Positions 1-10,996 are shown, counted from the stretch's first letter. The stretch is 64,000 nucleotides of DNA from Blasia pusilla (GCA_050084515.1 CM114271.1:6944001-7008000); one strand, 5' to 3'. The notes: a model not told the origin generated them from the sequence alone. A program made the numbers and translations.

Positions 1-795
1 CTTTACATCCAAAGGAAAAAGTAGGTTTGCAACCTCTTGCAATCTCCACCTTCAAATTTGAGAATGTACCCTGAACCATACACTGTGATATGCGGCTTTC
101 TGCAAGAACCAAACCTCTGAGTGTTTGAATTCCCATCCCTGAATCTCCTTACTGAGGACTGAAACTCACCACATGAGATCATTAAGAACGTTCTCTTGCC
201 CTTTCCACGCCGACACCAAGCAGTACAATGACCTTAGACGGTCTATGCCTTCCCCATAATTTACAATAAAGGTCTGTCAATGAAGGCCCAGGCTGATTTC
301 ATGCCGTGGGAGCTGGACAGATACGCAAGCACGAGAATGGAGTTTAAGTCACAGGACCCTCCAAGCTTTCCTGTAACTTACCAAGGGTTCATGTATTCTA
401 ATGGGTGCGCAATCACAAAACGTAACTGCGAAAAAATCCATGTCAACAAACCCAACGAATTTAACGCTGTGACGCTGGGAGTTAACCAGTTATAGAGAAG
501 CTAAACATCAGAATATCTTACCACGCTGTCGCAATCAAAAAACGTAGGGACAGTTTTGTTCGGCATAAAAGGGAAATTTCTGCCCGCATAGGAGGGACTT
601 TCTATAGTTCATCAGAAAATTTAGGGCAACTCGTTGTGGCCATCTCGAAACATGACGAGAAATGGGTCCTCATCGATGTCTTGTTCCGCTTAGAAAGTCC
701 GCAACCGGTATTCGTAAACCCCAGAATTCAATCTGGGGTTTCCCATCACAAGATACTCCTTGGAGAAGTTCATCATTACGTCTTCATAAACTGCT
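1..795. other. left-edge sequence, no gene assigned
   Basis: No reading frame here looks like a real gene. On the minus strand, positions 1 to about 115 stay open to the window edge after a possible acceptor (..ttcttgcag), so the end of an exon running out of the window is conceivable. I do not recognise the encoded residues and do not call it. Confidence 0.3.
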
Positions 796-826
796 AAACT
801 TGACGATTAGGACTATCGTCAAGTTT
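796..826. repeat. perfect 12-bp inverted repeat (hairpin)
   Basis: The arms aaacttgacgat and atcgtcaagttt are perfect reverse complements separated by the 7-nt loop taggact. The hairpin lies six bases before the CT microsatellite. No terminator role is implied, since this is eukaryotic DNA. Confidence 0.8.
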
Positions 827-830
827 GAAC

Positions 831-831
<1 letters not shown>

Positions 832-883
<52 letters not shown>

Positions 884-941
884 CCCTCTCCCTCTCCCTC
901 TCCCTCTCCCTCTCCCTCTCCTCTCTCTCTCTCTCTCTCTG
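832..941. repeat. CT / CCCTCT compound microsatellite
   Basis: An uninterrupted (CT)n run is followed by about seven (CCCTCT) units and a second (CT)n run. All long reading frames here (poly Ser-Leu or Arg-Glu) are artefacts of the repeat. Confidence 0.97.
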
Positions 942-2530
942 AACCTGTATCATGCAGGAATCCTTGGACACCGTGCATATTTCGCAGACGATTTAAATGC
1001 GACGATGTAGGGAAGACATTTCGCTTCTTAATGTAGAAGGTATAAGATGATGAAATTGTCCCCGTCGTCGCATGTAGGAGGGACATGGGCACGCAATTCT
1101 CTAGAAATGGCCATGAACGATACCTGATTCAGAGGACTCGGCTGAGATGAATGCCTGTTCAAGCCCGAACAGTTCTTCAAATGCCACAACTCATCCATCG
1201 TCCCTAATCCACAGCGATCCCTCTAGCCAACAGACATTTTACTTTCTCAATTGCCTCCCAAACCCTGTCTCTACGACGAATCCCCAGTACCGTGCGCTCC
1301 ACTCACTCAACTCGAAGGGCCTCGCGAACCTTTGACCAAGGCGAGCCTGAGGATCTTCACCGCCTTGAGCCCGCCATCCGAAAGGCACCGCTCATCTCAC
1401 TCCGCTACTGATGCACGCGAAACCAACCACGAATTCCGCCGGCAACACCCTCCCTCCCCACAGAATCCTTCTGGGCTCATCCCCAGCACACCAAATCTAA
1501 AACCACAGCCTCCGATCTCTGCCGATGTAAACCCCCGTATCGCCCTACCAGCGCGGTGGACTCCGAGTACAAAAACGCTACCTACCAGCTGCAATTTCCC
1601 GCACCACCCTACTAAAATCCTACCCAGCTCCTCGTCGCTAGTTCACTCCCAACCCCCATCCGCATTCACCCCGGCCTCATCTTCCCGTGACCGACTCGAC
1701 GCATCCTATCTTCCGCTGTCAATCCTCCTCCTCCTACATCACACTCCATCCTCCTCCCGCTGCTGCTGCTCGTCGGTAGGCCATGCGCCCGGCATCACTC
1801 CGTCACTGACCTGCGAGCAGGTCATCAGTCCTCCCGCTCCCGTTCTCGCTCGTTCTCGACAAACCTTTCTCCACGGCAGCGATGGCTGACGACGATCATC
1901 ACCTCCTCCTCCTCCTCCTCCTCCTCCTCCTCCTCGTCGCTTCCAACTTCCGGAGCAGCTGCAGCCGCTGCTCAGCCATCTTTAGGGCTTCGAAGGAACT
2001 TTCCCTCGAGACAATCGCGAATGTGGATCACGAGCCACCCAAGTATAGCGGACTTCGCCTGTCCGCCCTCCGCGGCTGGAATCGCCTGTACTGCAGTCCC
2101 GGCGCCTGCCATTCGCTTCGGGACCTGAACTCTCTCTCTCTCCACCGTCCCCGTCTCCGTGAAATTCCCCCTCTCAACGTAAGGACCGTCTACGGACCAG
2201 GCCGGGCGTCGCGACCCGGCAGGTCACGAGAAAAGCAGGGGTGAAAATCGATCGGCGCAGAGGGTGGACGATGTCGACCAATACAGTTTCGACGTCTGGG
2301 ATGCCTCGACGCTCACCCGTTCGGCGCACCTCGCGAAATGATCCGCCGCTTCCGTGCCGCCGAAGTCGCGCCAACCACGCCGCGGTGACAACCGCCGGTT
2401 TCCGCGACTGCCATCGTGATGTGCGTAACCGGAACCCGAACCGGAACGTGTGATTTGAGTGAACGGAACGTCGGAGATGACCGTAATATGATGGCGAAGT
2501 ATAAATCACGCTTAACTCACCCTGCCCACG
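942..2530. other. GC-rich, low-complexity region; possible gene 5' end, not proven
   Basis: This stretch is richer in C and G than its surroundings and holds two overlapping plus-strand frames. One is 1251-1889, rich in Pro and Ser. The other starts at 1882 (MADDDHH followed by an 11-Leu run from a CTC repeat). The second runs into a good splice-donor-like site (AAC|GTAAGG) near 2176, so a first exon with a hydrophobic leader is possible. No downstream exon was found and neither product is recognisable; the compositional bias alone could produce these frames. Confidence 0.2.
1899..1937. repeat. (CTC)n trinucleotide microsatellite
   Basis: About a dozen CTC units in a row, encoding poly-leucine in one plus-strand frame. 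Confidence 0.95.
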
Positions 2531-3717
2531 ATTAGTCTCCTCGAACTTTTAGCATGAGCTTTGAGGTTGCAACAAGAGGGGGGATAGCGTCGAATCCTCA
2601 TCATACGAAGGGAACCTACCAGCCAGTCCGATCCGGACATGCTGTTAACGGATTATATTTTCAATATTGCGCACAAAGCGTCTTCTGGGGGGGTCCAAAC
2701 GAATCAGCCTCCCTTGCTCCATCTACTAAGCTGCCATGTGTTACTTCTCTCGCTTGGTCTTCACTCCTCCGGACAAGTGACGTGTCGCGCTTGGCCATTC
2801 TCTCACAATGTTTCGCTTCGCCTTTCATCAACAATCAATCAACTAGGGCTTCGTTTCACTACACAGTTGAAAGAGTGCGTCTTTTGCTAGTCACGATAGC
2901 ACTTCGCTTTGTTAAGACTATCCATACTAGTTTTTGGACACTCACATGTTAATAATCACTTTATAGTGTCAACTCACATACAATAGTCGTCACCAAATGG
3001 AGAGGGCAACCGTTTTATAAATCAAAAAGACTTTTAATAGCCACATATTCTGAATGCTCTTTTTGAGCATGGTTATGCACATTTAGGGTTGTCGAATCTA
3101 CAACTTGTTGTTGTTGATACCTATGTCACAAAATCTCTTGCTCTTGAAAAATGCCAAAAGAACCATGAAAAGCAATGGAGGCACTATATCCCAAGGCATC
3201 CTTGTGGACAAGAGTGTGATCATGAATTTCTAGCCGCACCTTCAACGTAGGAGACAATCCATTTAACCTCCCTAAGCATGCTACTCATGAAGGTTGCCAT
3301 CGGTCAAAACCTCACAAGCGCTAAAGTTTGGTCATGTCGGGTCAAGGACCACTTCCCAAAGTGGAAATTCAACTATACTCCAAATGGAAACTTACCCGAA
3401 ATAATAGGTTTCTCTATATGGCTGAGGAAGGATTACGATCCCTCACATCAATGAGGTCGTATCAAGGGGGACCGTGGGAGGGGAGGGGGAGCTTACCCGC
3501 CTACGATTTCCTCTCATGCGAGATCTTGCTTCGTTCATCGTAAGATCAAGTTTCCATCATCCTCCTTGTCATATTCCTACTAGTATGACTCTTCTTAAGC
3601 GAGCTATTGTTCGGATGCATTCATGGCCTACATGGTCTTGTGAAGACACCTCTTCATGCAACCCACCAGAAGGAGAGGAGCACTTGTCTACGTCTACTTC
3701 TCTCCCACTAGGGTATG
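2531..3717. other. intergenic sequence, nothing recognised
   Basis: No convincing coding sequence, RNA gene or transposon domain was seen. The short frames are scattered over several phases without recognisable motifs. Confidence 0.4.
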
Positions 3718-4310
3718 TGTCGTGCGCATACATATCGCTACAAAACATACATCGTTGGTCACATCTACACCACACAACACCGATCTTCCCCACACACGGG
3801 TCGATCCACACATGTACAAAATCAACTCATACATATATATGGAGATCACACAACAAAAATAAAGAGTAGTAAAAATGGCATACCCGGCCTAAAACTCCAC
3901 TCCTAAATCTACATCGACATATCGAGCCTCGTCCACCCTGTGCTATCAAGGAATCCTCACACACATACAAGGGAGGTGCTCCAACGGCCCAACATGAGAA
4001 AGATGGCTTAAGAAAGCCATCTTCCTCTCTTATATAGGGTTGAGAAGAGCCAAAAGGCTCTTCCCCTAAAAATAGCCCTCCCCTTGGTGACCTGCGCGCA
4101 CAGGTTACCAGGGGCGGGTGACATGGTCAACAAATCACCCGGTTGTGAAAGAACTCAACATGAAAGTTGTCACAAACGACGTTCCTAACACAATGGACCT
4201 ATCCTCAACCTCATACGACACCGTGGGACAAAGTTACACTCAAGATAGTCCGCTGGCTCCTACGCCCTATCCACGATAGATCTCGGCCTATCGGCTACTC
4301 AGATGTGACA
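3718..4310 (-). repeat. 3' LTR of element B
   Basis: On the plus strand it begins TGTCGTGCGC and ends GATGTGACA, giving TG..CA ends. It aligns along its whole length with 37281-37848 of element C, and its inner part with 16504-16720. It contains a TATA box on the minus strand (CCTATATAAGAG, near 4034-4046) and, just after it in the sense direction, a hairpin with arms gaagagcc and ggctcttc (about 4045-4068). Promoter and hairpin together mark the likely U3/R region. The leftmost ~136 bp recur as a separate subrepeat next to the polypurine tract. Confidence 0.7.
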
Positions 4311-4312
4311 AC

Positions 4313-4369
4313 TGTCGTGCGCATACATATCGCTACACATCATACATCGTTGGTCACATCTATACCACA
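4313..4369 (-). repeat. first part of element B terminal subrepeat, split by element A
   Basis: This begins TGTCGTGCGC exactly like the LTR end at 3718 and runs through ..catctatacc-aca, where the match stops. The continuation (caacaccgatcttcc) resumes at 13090, on the other side of element A. The four bases CACA occur at both edges (4366-4369 and 13086-13089) and are the likely target-site duplication of A. Confidence 0.75.
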
Positions 4370-4475
4370 TGTCGTGCGAATCCACATCGTCATATAACAT
4401 ACATCGCTGACATACCATACGCACATACATACATAACATAGACGAGAGTATCCACAAACGCAAGTGTACCACAAC
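4370..4475 (-). repeat. element A outer terminal subrepeat (~106 bp)
   Basis: Near-identical to 4847-4952 (both start tgtcgtgcgaatccacatcg and end gtgtaccacaac). The two copies bracket the LTR body on both sides. The same arrangement, with a different ~136-bp subrepeat, is seen at the 3' ends of elements B and C. Confidence 0.8.
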
Positions 4476-4843
4476 TGAAATCCGTGAAAGACCTACTGTC
4501 ATAAAACACGTTTACAATCACATACAATCGAGCCAAACCCACTCCACGATGGGAGAATCTAGGTTGAAGCTTGAGGGAAACACCATAGCCAAGAGCTCTA
4601 CTCACTACCAAGGCTAACTCCCAACGCAACAGGCTCAACTCAAAGAATGATCGTTCTTTGAGGGCAAGCCACCTTATATCCTCCAACCTAAGAGCGGGCC
4701 CTACTGGGAAAGTCACCCCCAAGTGAGTAACCCCCAACCCTATGTATGGAACCGCATCTCTACCAAGCCACTACGGTCCTACATAAGGAATGGCCTCTAC
4801 CAAAGACACCATACTCTACGACATAATCCGTATGGTCATAACA
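4476..4843 (-). repeat. 3' LTR body of element A
   Basis: A 368-bp direct repeat of 12719-13085, starting TGAAATCC and ending TAACA. The two copies differ at only a few positions, so A is a comparatively young insertion. The sequence ggatataagg on the minus strand (about 4672-4681) is a plausible TATA box. Confidence 0.85.
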
Positions 4844-4846
4844 AAT

Positions 4847-4952
4847 TGTCGTGCGAATCCACATCGTCATACAACATACATCATCGACATACCATACGCA
4901 CATACATACATAACATAGACGAGAGTATCCACAAACGCAAGTGTACCACAAC
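4847..4952 (-). repeat. element A inner terminal subrepeat
   Basis: Second copy of the 4370-4475 subrepeat, placed between the LTR body and the polypurine tract. It is absent at the inner edge of the 5' LTR (12719), so the two LTR regions of this element are not symmetrical. Confidence 0.8.
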
Positions 4953-4953
4953 T

Positions 4954-4962
4954 CGCCCCCCT
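4954..4962 (-). promoter_or_regulatory. polypurine tract of element A
   Basis: Minus-strand aggggggcg at the end of the internal region. The same motif followed by a conserved flank (ctagctggcag on plus) occurs at the equivalent place in B (13171), C (37989) and D (18461). This fits a plus-strand primer for reverse transcription. Confidence 0.6.
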
Positions 4963-5131
4963 AACTGGCGGTTAGGTCCCTCTAACTCCCAGGTAGCCCT
5001 ATACATCTACTACATGCTATACACCTTCTTGGATGCCCGAATCAGAAGGCCAGGTGCTAGGTTGCCCCATCGTTAGTCGCACATCTATAATCCATATCAT
5101 GCAAAGATCAAGTCATCTACCTCTCCTAAGT

Positions 5132-5264
5132 ACATCGAGGACAAACCCACCTTCCAAAGAGGAACAACATCCAAACGTGGAGTCAAACACATCATGTGCC
5201 AACCCCTAGAACACCGATCACACACCAACATACGGTGCGTTACCAGAGACCCACACAACATGCA
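5132..5264 (-). pseudogene. PHD finger at the integrase C-terminus (element A)
   Basis: The minus-strand frame from 5348 shows RCMLCGS, then MLVCDRCSRGWHMMC, which supplies Cys-Cys, Cys-Cys, His and Cys of a C4HC3 PHD finger. The last pair (WVCPRC) is present but in another frame after a one-base shift. It follows the integrase tail (NCAPCHLPNVDG), as in elements B and C. PHD fingers of this type usually bind histone H3 tails. The domain is broken here; the intact version is at 13253-13387. Confidence 0.75.
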
Positions 5265-5399
5265 CCTCAAGCTAGCACGTATCATGGCTAAGCTTGGGTC
5301 AACAAGACCATCCACATTTGGAAGATGACATGGCGCACAATTACACACATGGTCCTTCCAAAAACTCCATCACGACCCTCCAACATGAGAACTCCGAAG

Positions 5400-6530
5400 C
5401 TAACACCTCACGCTTTTCGTAAAATAGTGCGGCTTGCCGCCACATCCAACGTTTTCGGGGCACAATCTGCTGCAAATAGACATAGTCCCCACATGGAACC
5501 TACTGAATCGATGGTCGATAACCTCCACTCGAATGGTTGCATACCGCAACGTATCCATGTGTTGAGCAATGGCAAGATTCTCAAAGGTCGTTGGCATAAC
5601 TCCGAAAGAGCTCGCTGCTGAGAACACATCCTCATCCACATCTCTCGGGTCATCAAGGTCCACCACCTCACTAGACTCCCGACGCAATTTTTTTTGGCAA
5701 GTCCGGATCTCGGCCGTATAATGTAAAATAAGGTGAGAAGGAAGCCAAGGATGCTTGGCGATCGAACCTATACCCCATGGCTAACCATGGCAACTGAATA
5801 TCCTAGTCTCCAAGATGCCCTTCAGAGGCCATACTTGCGCAATGCCCTCTTCACCGCCTCGAACCACACGCTCAGCCAAACCATCCGCCTCGGATGATCT
5901 CGAGACGTGGTCCGATGATCAATCAACGCCTTGTCACACAAGACCTGAAACTCACCTGAAACTCAGACTGGTCGGTCAAGACTTCAGTTTGGTGCACCAA
6001 AATGACTAAGCACTCTATCCGAAACGCATACGCCGTTCCTCACTTGCCTTGTCCGTAATGCCACCAACTCAATCCACTTGAGAAGTGCTCCACCATCACC
6101 AACACATATCGATGATGTCGTACAGTCAATGGTAAAGGTCCCGCAAAGTCCACACTCCAACGGTAACCCAACCCCATAATAGGCAAGGGGTGTAATTGTG
6201 GTGTAGGGGCATTAAATGATGCCTCACCCGGTCACAAACCATACAACGTGACACCAATCTGCTGCACTGAGTATGCATGCCACGCCACCAATATCGCCAA
6301 GGAGTAAGCTATACGACGCTTTACCCCAAAATGTCCCAACTCCTCATGGGCATGTCGCACAATGCGCTCTCTCTGAGCCAAATGTGGCACTACTCGTACT
6401 CTACCATCCTCCCACATACGGAGAATATGTGTTCCCTCCAATCGATACCTCTTAGCACGTTGAAGAACATGGTCTCGCTCCTTGGCACTAACTATGCCTG
6501 GCACCCTACTTTGGTCCGTAGGAACTCCAA
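5400..6530 (-). pseudogene. integrase fragments (element A)
   Basis: Degenerate retroviral-type integrase in several frames. The zinc-binding HHCC region appears as VRHAHEELGHFGVKRR near 6290-6440. The C-terminal region near 5400-5690 has ENLAIAQH and LDDPRDVDEDV, matching the more complete integrase of B. Multiple frameshifts exclude function. In the life cycle, integrase would insert element cDNA into the chromosome. Confidence 0.7.
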
Positions 6531-6619
6531 TACCAACGCATCTTCATGAATATCACGCTGATCCGTACCACCATCTCCAACCTTAGGATCCAAGGTGGCC
6601 ATCTACCCCTCGACTAGAG

Positions 6620-7206
6620 TAAGATATCATGTGGTCCTCCATACTAGAGTCCACCTAACCAACATAAAAGGCGGATGCATGCCAACCTGGCACCATCTCC
6701 TCATCAACCTCGCCATGCCATCTAGCCCCGTTGTATCCTCTTGGCTAGTACATGGGTTCCTACTCAACCCATCAAAGATCAAGGTTGGCAACTCAGGTCT
6801 ATGTACCATCCGAAGTCATACTCTGTAAGATAAGAGCCCACCGTGCAAGCTTCCCTGTAAGCTTGTCCGACTCCATCAACCACTTGAGCGGTGGTGATCG
6901 AGTAACAAGGGTAAATTGTGTGCCAAACAAGTAACACCTAAAGTGTGTGCCCACCCACACTCTTGCCAAGCACTCTCCCTCATATGAACTATAGCGCGAC
7001 TCATTTGCATTATTCGAACGACTTGCATAGGCCACCACAAACTCCATGTGTTCATCATCATGTTGTGTCAACACCGCTCCAAGTCCCAACCTACTCCAAA
7101 TGTGTAACTCAAATGGGCGCCCTCGATAGGTCCTCAAGATAGGCGCCGCCACCAACCGGGCCTTAAGCTCCCCAAAAGCTCTCTCCCGATCATCTCCCGG
7201 TGCCAC
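6620..7206 (-). pseudogene. RNase H domain (element A)
   Basis: The frame from 7206 contains ERAFGELKARL, the RT-RNase H connection, then LGAVLTQHDDE, VVAYASRS and SYEGECLA, typical of Ty3/gypsy RNase H. It ends with a frameshift before the HRPGRLNQDAD-type segment that B keeps intact. Role: removes template RNA during reverse transcription. Confidence 0.75.
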
Positions 7207-7209
7207 TCT

Positions 7210-8178
7210 TGATCTGATTTCAGCAATTGGTTCAAAGGCTTTGCCATAGCACTAAATCCCTTCACATACCTCCGATAGTAGTTCGCCAATCCCATGAATG
7301 CTCGAACTCTACTCACATCTACCGGACGCGGAATAAGTGCAATAGCCTCCACCTTTGCTTGTGAACTCCCAAACCACCTGGATAGATCACATGACCCAAG
7401 TACTCAACATCCTCATGGAAGAACTTACACTTTCCTGGATGCAAACGAGACCATGAGCTTTCAACCGCTCAAACACCATCTGCAAATGTATCGATGCTCC
7501 TCCACCGTGTTATGAACACCAAGATATCATCAATGTAACACCGAACAAAATCCAACCTCGCTAGGATCCCGCCCATCACTCTTTGAAACTCGGCGGTGCA
7601 TTCTTCAACCCAAAGGGTAAGAATTTCCACCGGTACAAACAATCCTTGCCATGAGAGTTGACACCCCAAAATGTTGTCTTAGCCTTGTCACTCTCCCGAA
7701 TCGGCAATTGATGGTATCTCGCCCAAGATCCAAAGTACTGAAAATATTTGCCTGTCCCACCACATCAAAGATCTCTCTCGGTGTAGGCATGGCATACCTA
7801 TCGGCCTTGGTTTGCCGATTGATAGGGACGGTCATCTCCACACATCCGCCTATCCGTGTAGTTGCCATGCATATCCTTTTAGCAGCATGACATGTGGCCG
7901 ATGCATACTCTCCATGCGACAACTCCACTAATCCACCTTCCAAAAGGTCCAACGTCCTACTCAATCAGGTCCCTCTCCATATCACTATATCGGTAGGGAC
8001 GACGGAAGATTGGCGTATCACTAGCCAAATCAATCCGTATACCGGGTCCAACCAGAGAACCCAACTCCTTCATGCTAAAGGCAAAATAACTCCTATAAGC
8101 ACGTAGGAACTGTGTCAAGCGTCGTTTCTCACCTCCCGTAAGCTTGGGCCCAAGTAATGGCTCCCAAGTCTCCTCCAC
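7210..8178 (-). pseudogene. reverse transcriptase (element A)
   Basis: In order on the minus strand: GPGIRIDLASDTPIFRRPYR near 8035, a GLVELSHGEYAS stretch, PINRQTKADRYAMPT near 7800, the catalytic box FVRCYIDDILVF near 7510-7545 (YxDD class), and VDVSRVRAFMGLANYYRRYVK near 7260-7320. Several frameshifts separate these pieces. The match to B and C shows they belong to one family. Confidence 0.8.
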
Positions 8179-8459
8179 GGCATACTAGGGGAGAGGGCGA
8201 TGCCATTGGCTGCTACGCAACCCCCTCACTAGATGATACACCCTTAGCTACACCATCATCTGAGCAAATAACTCCTCCACCAGCATGAGCAACCAACTCC
8301 ACATGCCCAACCATTATATCCCATTTACTCCAAGGATGCAAAATACTACTCTCCTTGCCCCCAGCCGATGCCTCTACCGTCCCGGTAGCCATCGAGCTCA
8401 TTACAAGGGGTGGAAGACCCACAGACATAGTCCGAAGTCGATGCTGCTCGGCCATACCA

Positions 8460-9450
8460 AGACTCAAAATCCAAGTCAAACAATTCAGGTCTATGGCCTG
8501 ACCCAACACATGACGTCATGAAGCCTCAGAAATAGAAGCAACCGCTGTCACGCCAGTAGTAAATCCCATCGCACGCTCTCTCTCATCAACGTTAGGCTCC
8601 ACCAATTGTCGCACATGAGAATCCCATACAAGCCCGGACCACCTTCCCTGTAGGCATGTGACGCGGGAAAACTCACAAATGTGGGTAGTGCCATCCTAGG
8701 CTGGCCCACACGGTTCACCACTGCCATGGGTGACCGATCAATAACCCTCACCACTTGAGAAAGTCGCCAAAGATCCAAGATACTATCCACCGTAAGGCGA
8801 GGATCCTCTTTGACTTTGCATCATATGCTCGACGTAGAACCTCCTAGGCAACAAGTTTGTCCACCACAAGCGTGGGACGATGTGCACTATAAGCCAACTC
8901 ATTTGCATCCAACAACACACGCTGGTCCAATCCAAGACCGCACCTCATGAACACTCGCCATCATCCGGTCCGAGTGTCACCTAACAATGGAACATTCTCA
9001 GAATGTAAGCTAGAGCACGTGCTCGATGAACTCAAGATGTCGTAACACCCGTAACATCTCCCAAAACAATCGAGACCTAGGGTCATGTAATCCCTCACCA
9101 CGACCAAAGACGTGTATGACTCGACATGGCCATCCAAAGCAATCACCAAATCCATAGGACCAACCCTCTCAAGGTCCTGCGCCCCAACAATGCAATGTGT
9201 GATGGTAAAGCACGCTGGTACCCACGAATAGCCGATGGCGGCAACAACTCGGGATATCTCGCATCAATCGACCAATATGTCGAGATGAGACTCTCGGGCC
9301 GTCTCATCTCGCTCCACATACACGTATCTCCCCGACAGAATACCGCCTGCAACATTGCCGCCAAACCAAGTGCTAATCCCACCAAAGAGATCTAACACAC
9401 AAATGCCCCCCGGATCTTGCCATACAATGGGTGTAGTATCCAAAGGGGAT
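8460..9450 (-). pseudogene. DNMT3-like cytosine-5 DNA methyltransferase domain (element A)
   Basis: Visible in order on the minus strand: motif I VLDLFGGIST (about 9395), YVERDETAR (the acidic SAM-contact region), ARYPELLPPSAIRGYQR, motif IV with the catalytic cysteine (gga tgg cca tgt = GWPC, about 9123), GRGEGLHDPRSRLFWEMLRV, motif VI SENVPLLGDTR (about 8990), motif VIII LDANELAYSAHRP (about 8890-8915), an RERAMGFTTG segment (about 8570) and motif X VLGQAIDLNCLTW (about 8480-8510). The order I-IV-VI-VIII-X is that of DNMT3 and not of the permuted DRM enzymes. The domain lies between protease and RT. Frameshifts and stops make this copy inactive. Confidence 0.85.
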
Positions 9451-9739
9451 AACCAATGGGCGTAGTAGGAGTCCGCCGTGGGGCCTCCTCTTCCTCGTGA
9501 GGTAAATGACCTCACACCAAGCCTCTGCACTAGGCGTCGCCTCTGCCGTAGTGCACCGCTTTGAACTCCAAAGTGGCACATCCAACGATGAGGATGCCAC
9601 TGCTGCAAAAATAGGGACCTCCTCTACCTCCTCATGCAGGAGAATCCATAGCAAAACATTACCCTCAAAAAGTCTCATGGCCAAGTGACTACTCCACTAA
9701 AACCACCCACGGATGCTAACACTTTGTTGGGGAAGACCC

Positions 9740-10150
9740 TCTGGTCGAGCCCCGAAATAAATCTCACAGAACTTGGCTCATACGTCCATCCCCGGATCGC
9801 CAACCTGGTCTATAAGACTGTCTCGGTCGAGTAATCCATCGAAAACCCATCGGTACAACATCGCTCCTCCAACTAGTACATCATACGACTCGGTGATGTG
9901 ACTACCGCAGATACTCCCAACCGGGAGCTATATCGCATGATCTGGTCTCAATCAGATAGAAAACTTCTCCCGTGTCATGAATTGAGACCTATCATTGGCT
10001 CCTCCAAGTGATGTTTGAATCTGGAATGGGCAAGGCTCAAGCTCTCCCATCCTCTTGGGGACAAAACTTCCTAACATGATCACCTCCACATGTTCAACAT
10101 GATCGCCCTTCTTGCGGGGCAGCAAATGAAGGCAATGGTCTCTGCACAAA
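9740..10150 (-). pseudogene. aspartic protease remnant (element A)
   Basis: The minus strand shows ELEPCPFQIQTSLGGANDRS and FMTREK, which align with the protease flap and C-terminal half of element C (PLQIQTSIGG, YMTRQE). A YRPGWRSGDGR-like tail follows. The DSGA active site seen in C and D is not recognisable here, so the N-terminal half is lost or scrambled. Confidence 0.6.
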
Positions 10151-10189
10151 TGTCCCTCTAGGACTTGATCGAGGTCGCGTGTACCCCCA

Positions 10190-10996
10190 CGACTCCCACT
10201 ACTACTACCACCACCACTACTACGAGATCGTGAGGTGGGCGGTGAACACGAGAAGTAGTAGTTGTATCCCTCTGCACGCGGATGTCACCACTCTCTCCTT
10301 CACCATGTTAAGCTCAATCTTCTCAGATAGAGCAAACACATGGGTCAATGTGGATGAATCATCACTCATAAGAGTAGCATCACGCACCCTACGGCGCAAA
10401 TCTCGCTCCAAGATCCCATACAAAATCGATCGCTCTGATCTCCTCGGTCACACCCTGCGGGTAATCGAAATCAGCGTCGCATACGCATGTATGCCTCACG
10501 AAGACTCTCACCATTCTTTCGCTCAAAGTCCTGAAGATTCCTCAACTTCTCCGTCTTCACTCCTTGATAGTTCTTCTTCAACCTCTTGAAGAACTGCAAT
10601 CAAGGCTAAACGATGGTGGGGCACTAGTACCTCCACTAGTACCCCCACTAGTACCTCCACGGTACCCCCACTCCGGCTCGCTCGTACCACTCAACGTCGG
10701 GTGGTTGGCATAGTAGGAGCACTACTACCAATACCACCATGGGTGATAGACACATAGCCTGGAGACCAATATTGTCTCCATGCCTCAATCTCAAACAACA
10801 TGGTCCTTCCTAAACTCATGGTAATCATCCATGGGTGGTCCTTCCAAGTCTTTGAAACAACCCTTCCAAGCCAAGAAGGGTGTAAACAACGTATGTTCGC
10901 AACATCTCGCATATCACACCACGTATCAAACTCCTGCATGAAGTCCTCTAACTCAATGGTACCCATTGCACGCGAGTATCGTCGTGGGGCCATCAT
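10190..10996 (-). pseudogene. Gag (element A)
   Basis: The best start is the ATG at 10996. MGTIELEDFMQEFDTWCD near the N-terminus matches the Gag of element D (GTIDLDGFIQEFDTWCD). Further on, LRNLQDFERKNGESLREAY is typical of the retrotransposon Gag capsid domain. A glycine-rich GGTS repeat lies between (10617-10675). Frames are shifted several times. Gag forms the cytoplasmic particle in which reverse transcription occurs. Confidence 0.7.
10617..10675. repeat. short tandem repeat coding Gly-Gly-Thr-Ser units in gag
   Basis: About four imperfect units of actagtacctcc / actagtaccccc. On the minus strand they encode a GGTS linker inside the element A gag. Confidence 0.75.

Noticed and set aside
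662-1092. Three overlapping frames of Ser-Leu, Leu-Pro or Arg-Glu repeats
   Set aside because: They are translations of the CT microsatellite in different phases; no codon-like bias outside the repeat.
1251-1889. 212-aa Pro/Ser-rich plus-strand ORF
   Set aside because: Low complexity, C-rich composition and no recognisable motif; kept only as a note in the region entry.
4370-4952. The two 106-bp subrepeats as a giant target-site duplication of a solo LTR
   Set aside because: LTR integrases make 4-6 bp duplications, and the same plan with another subrepeat is seen in B and C, so it is part of the element.
8460-9450. Methyltransferase as a host DNMT gene into which transposons inserted
   Set aside because: The domain occurs at the same place between protease and RT in separate elements, with no introns, and in C shares frames with both neighbours. 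A host gene would not repeat this way.
10617-10675. CRISPR-like short repeats
   Set aside because: A tandem 12-mer without spacers inside a retrotransposon gag in a plant nuclear genome.
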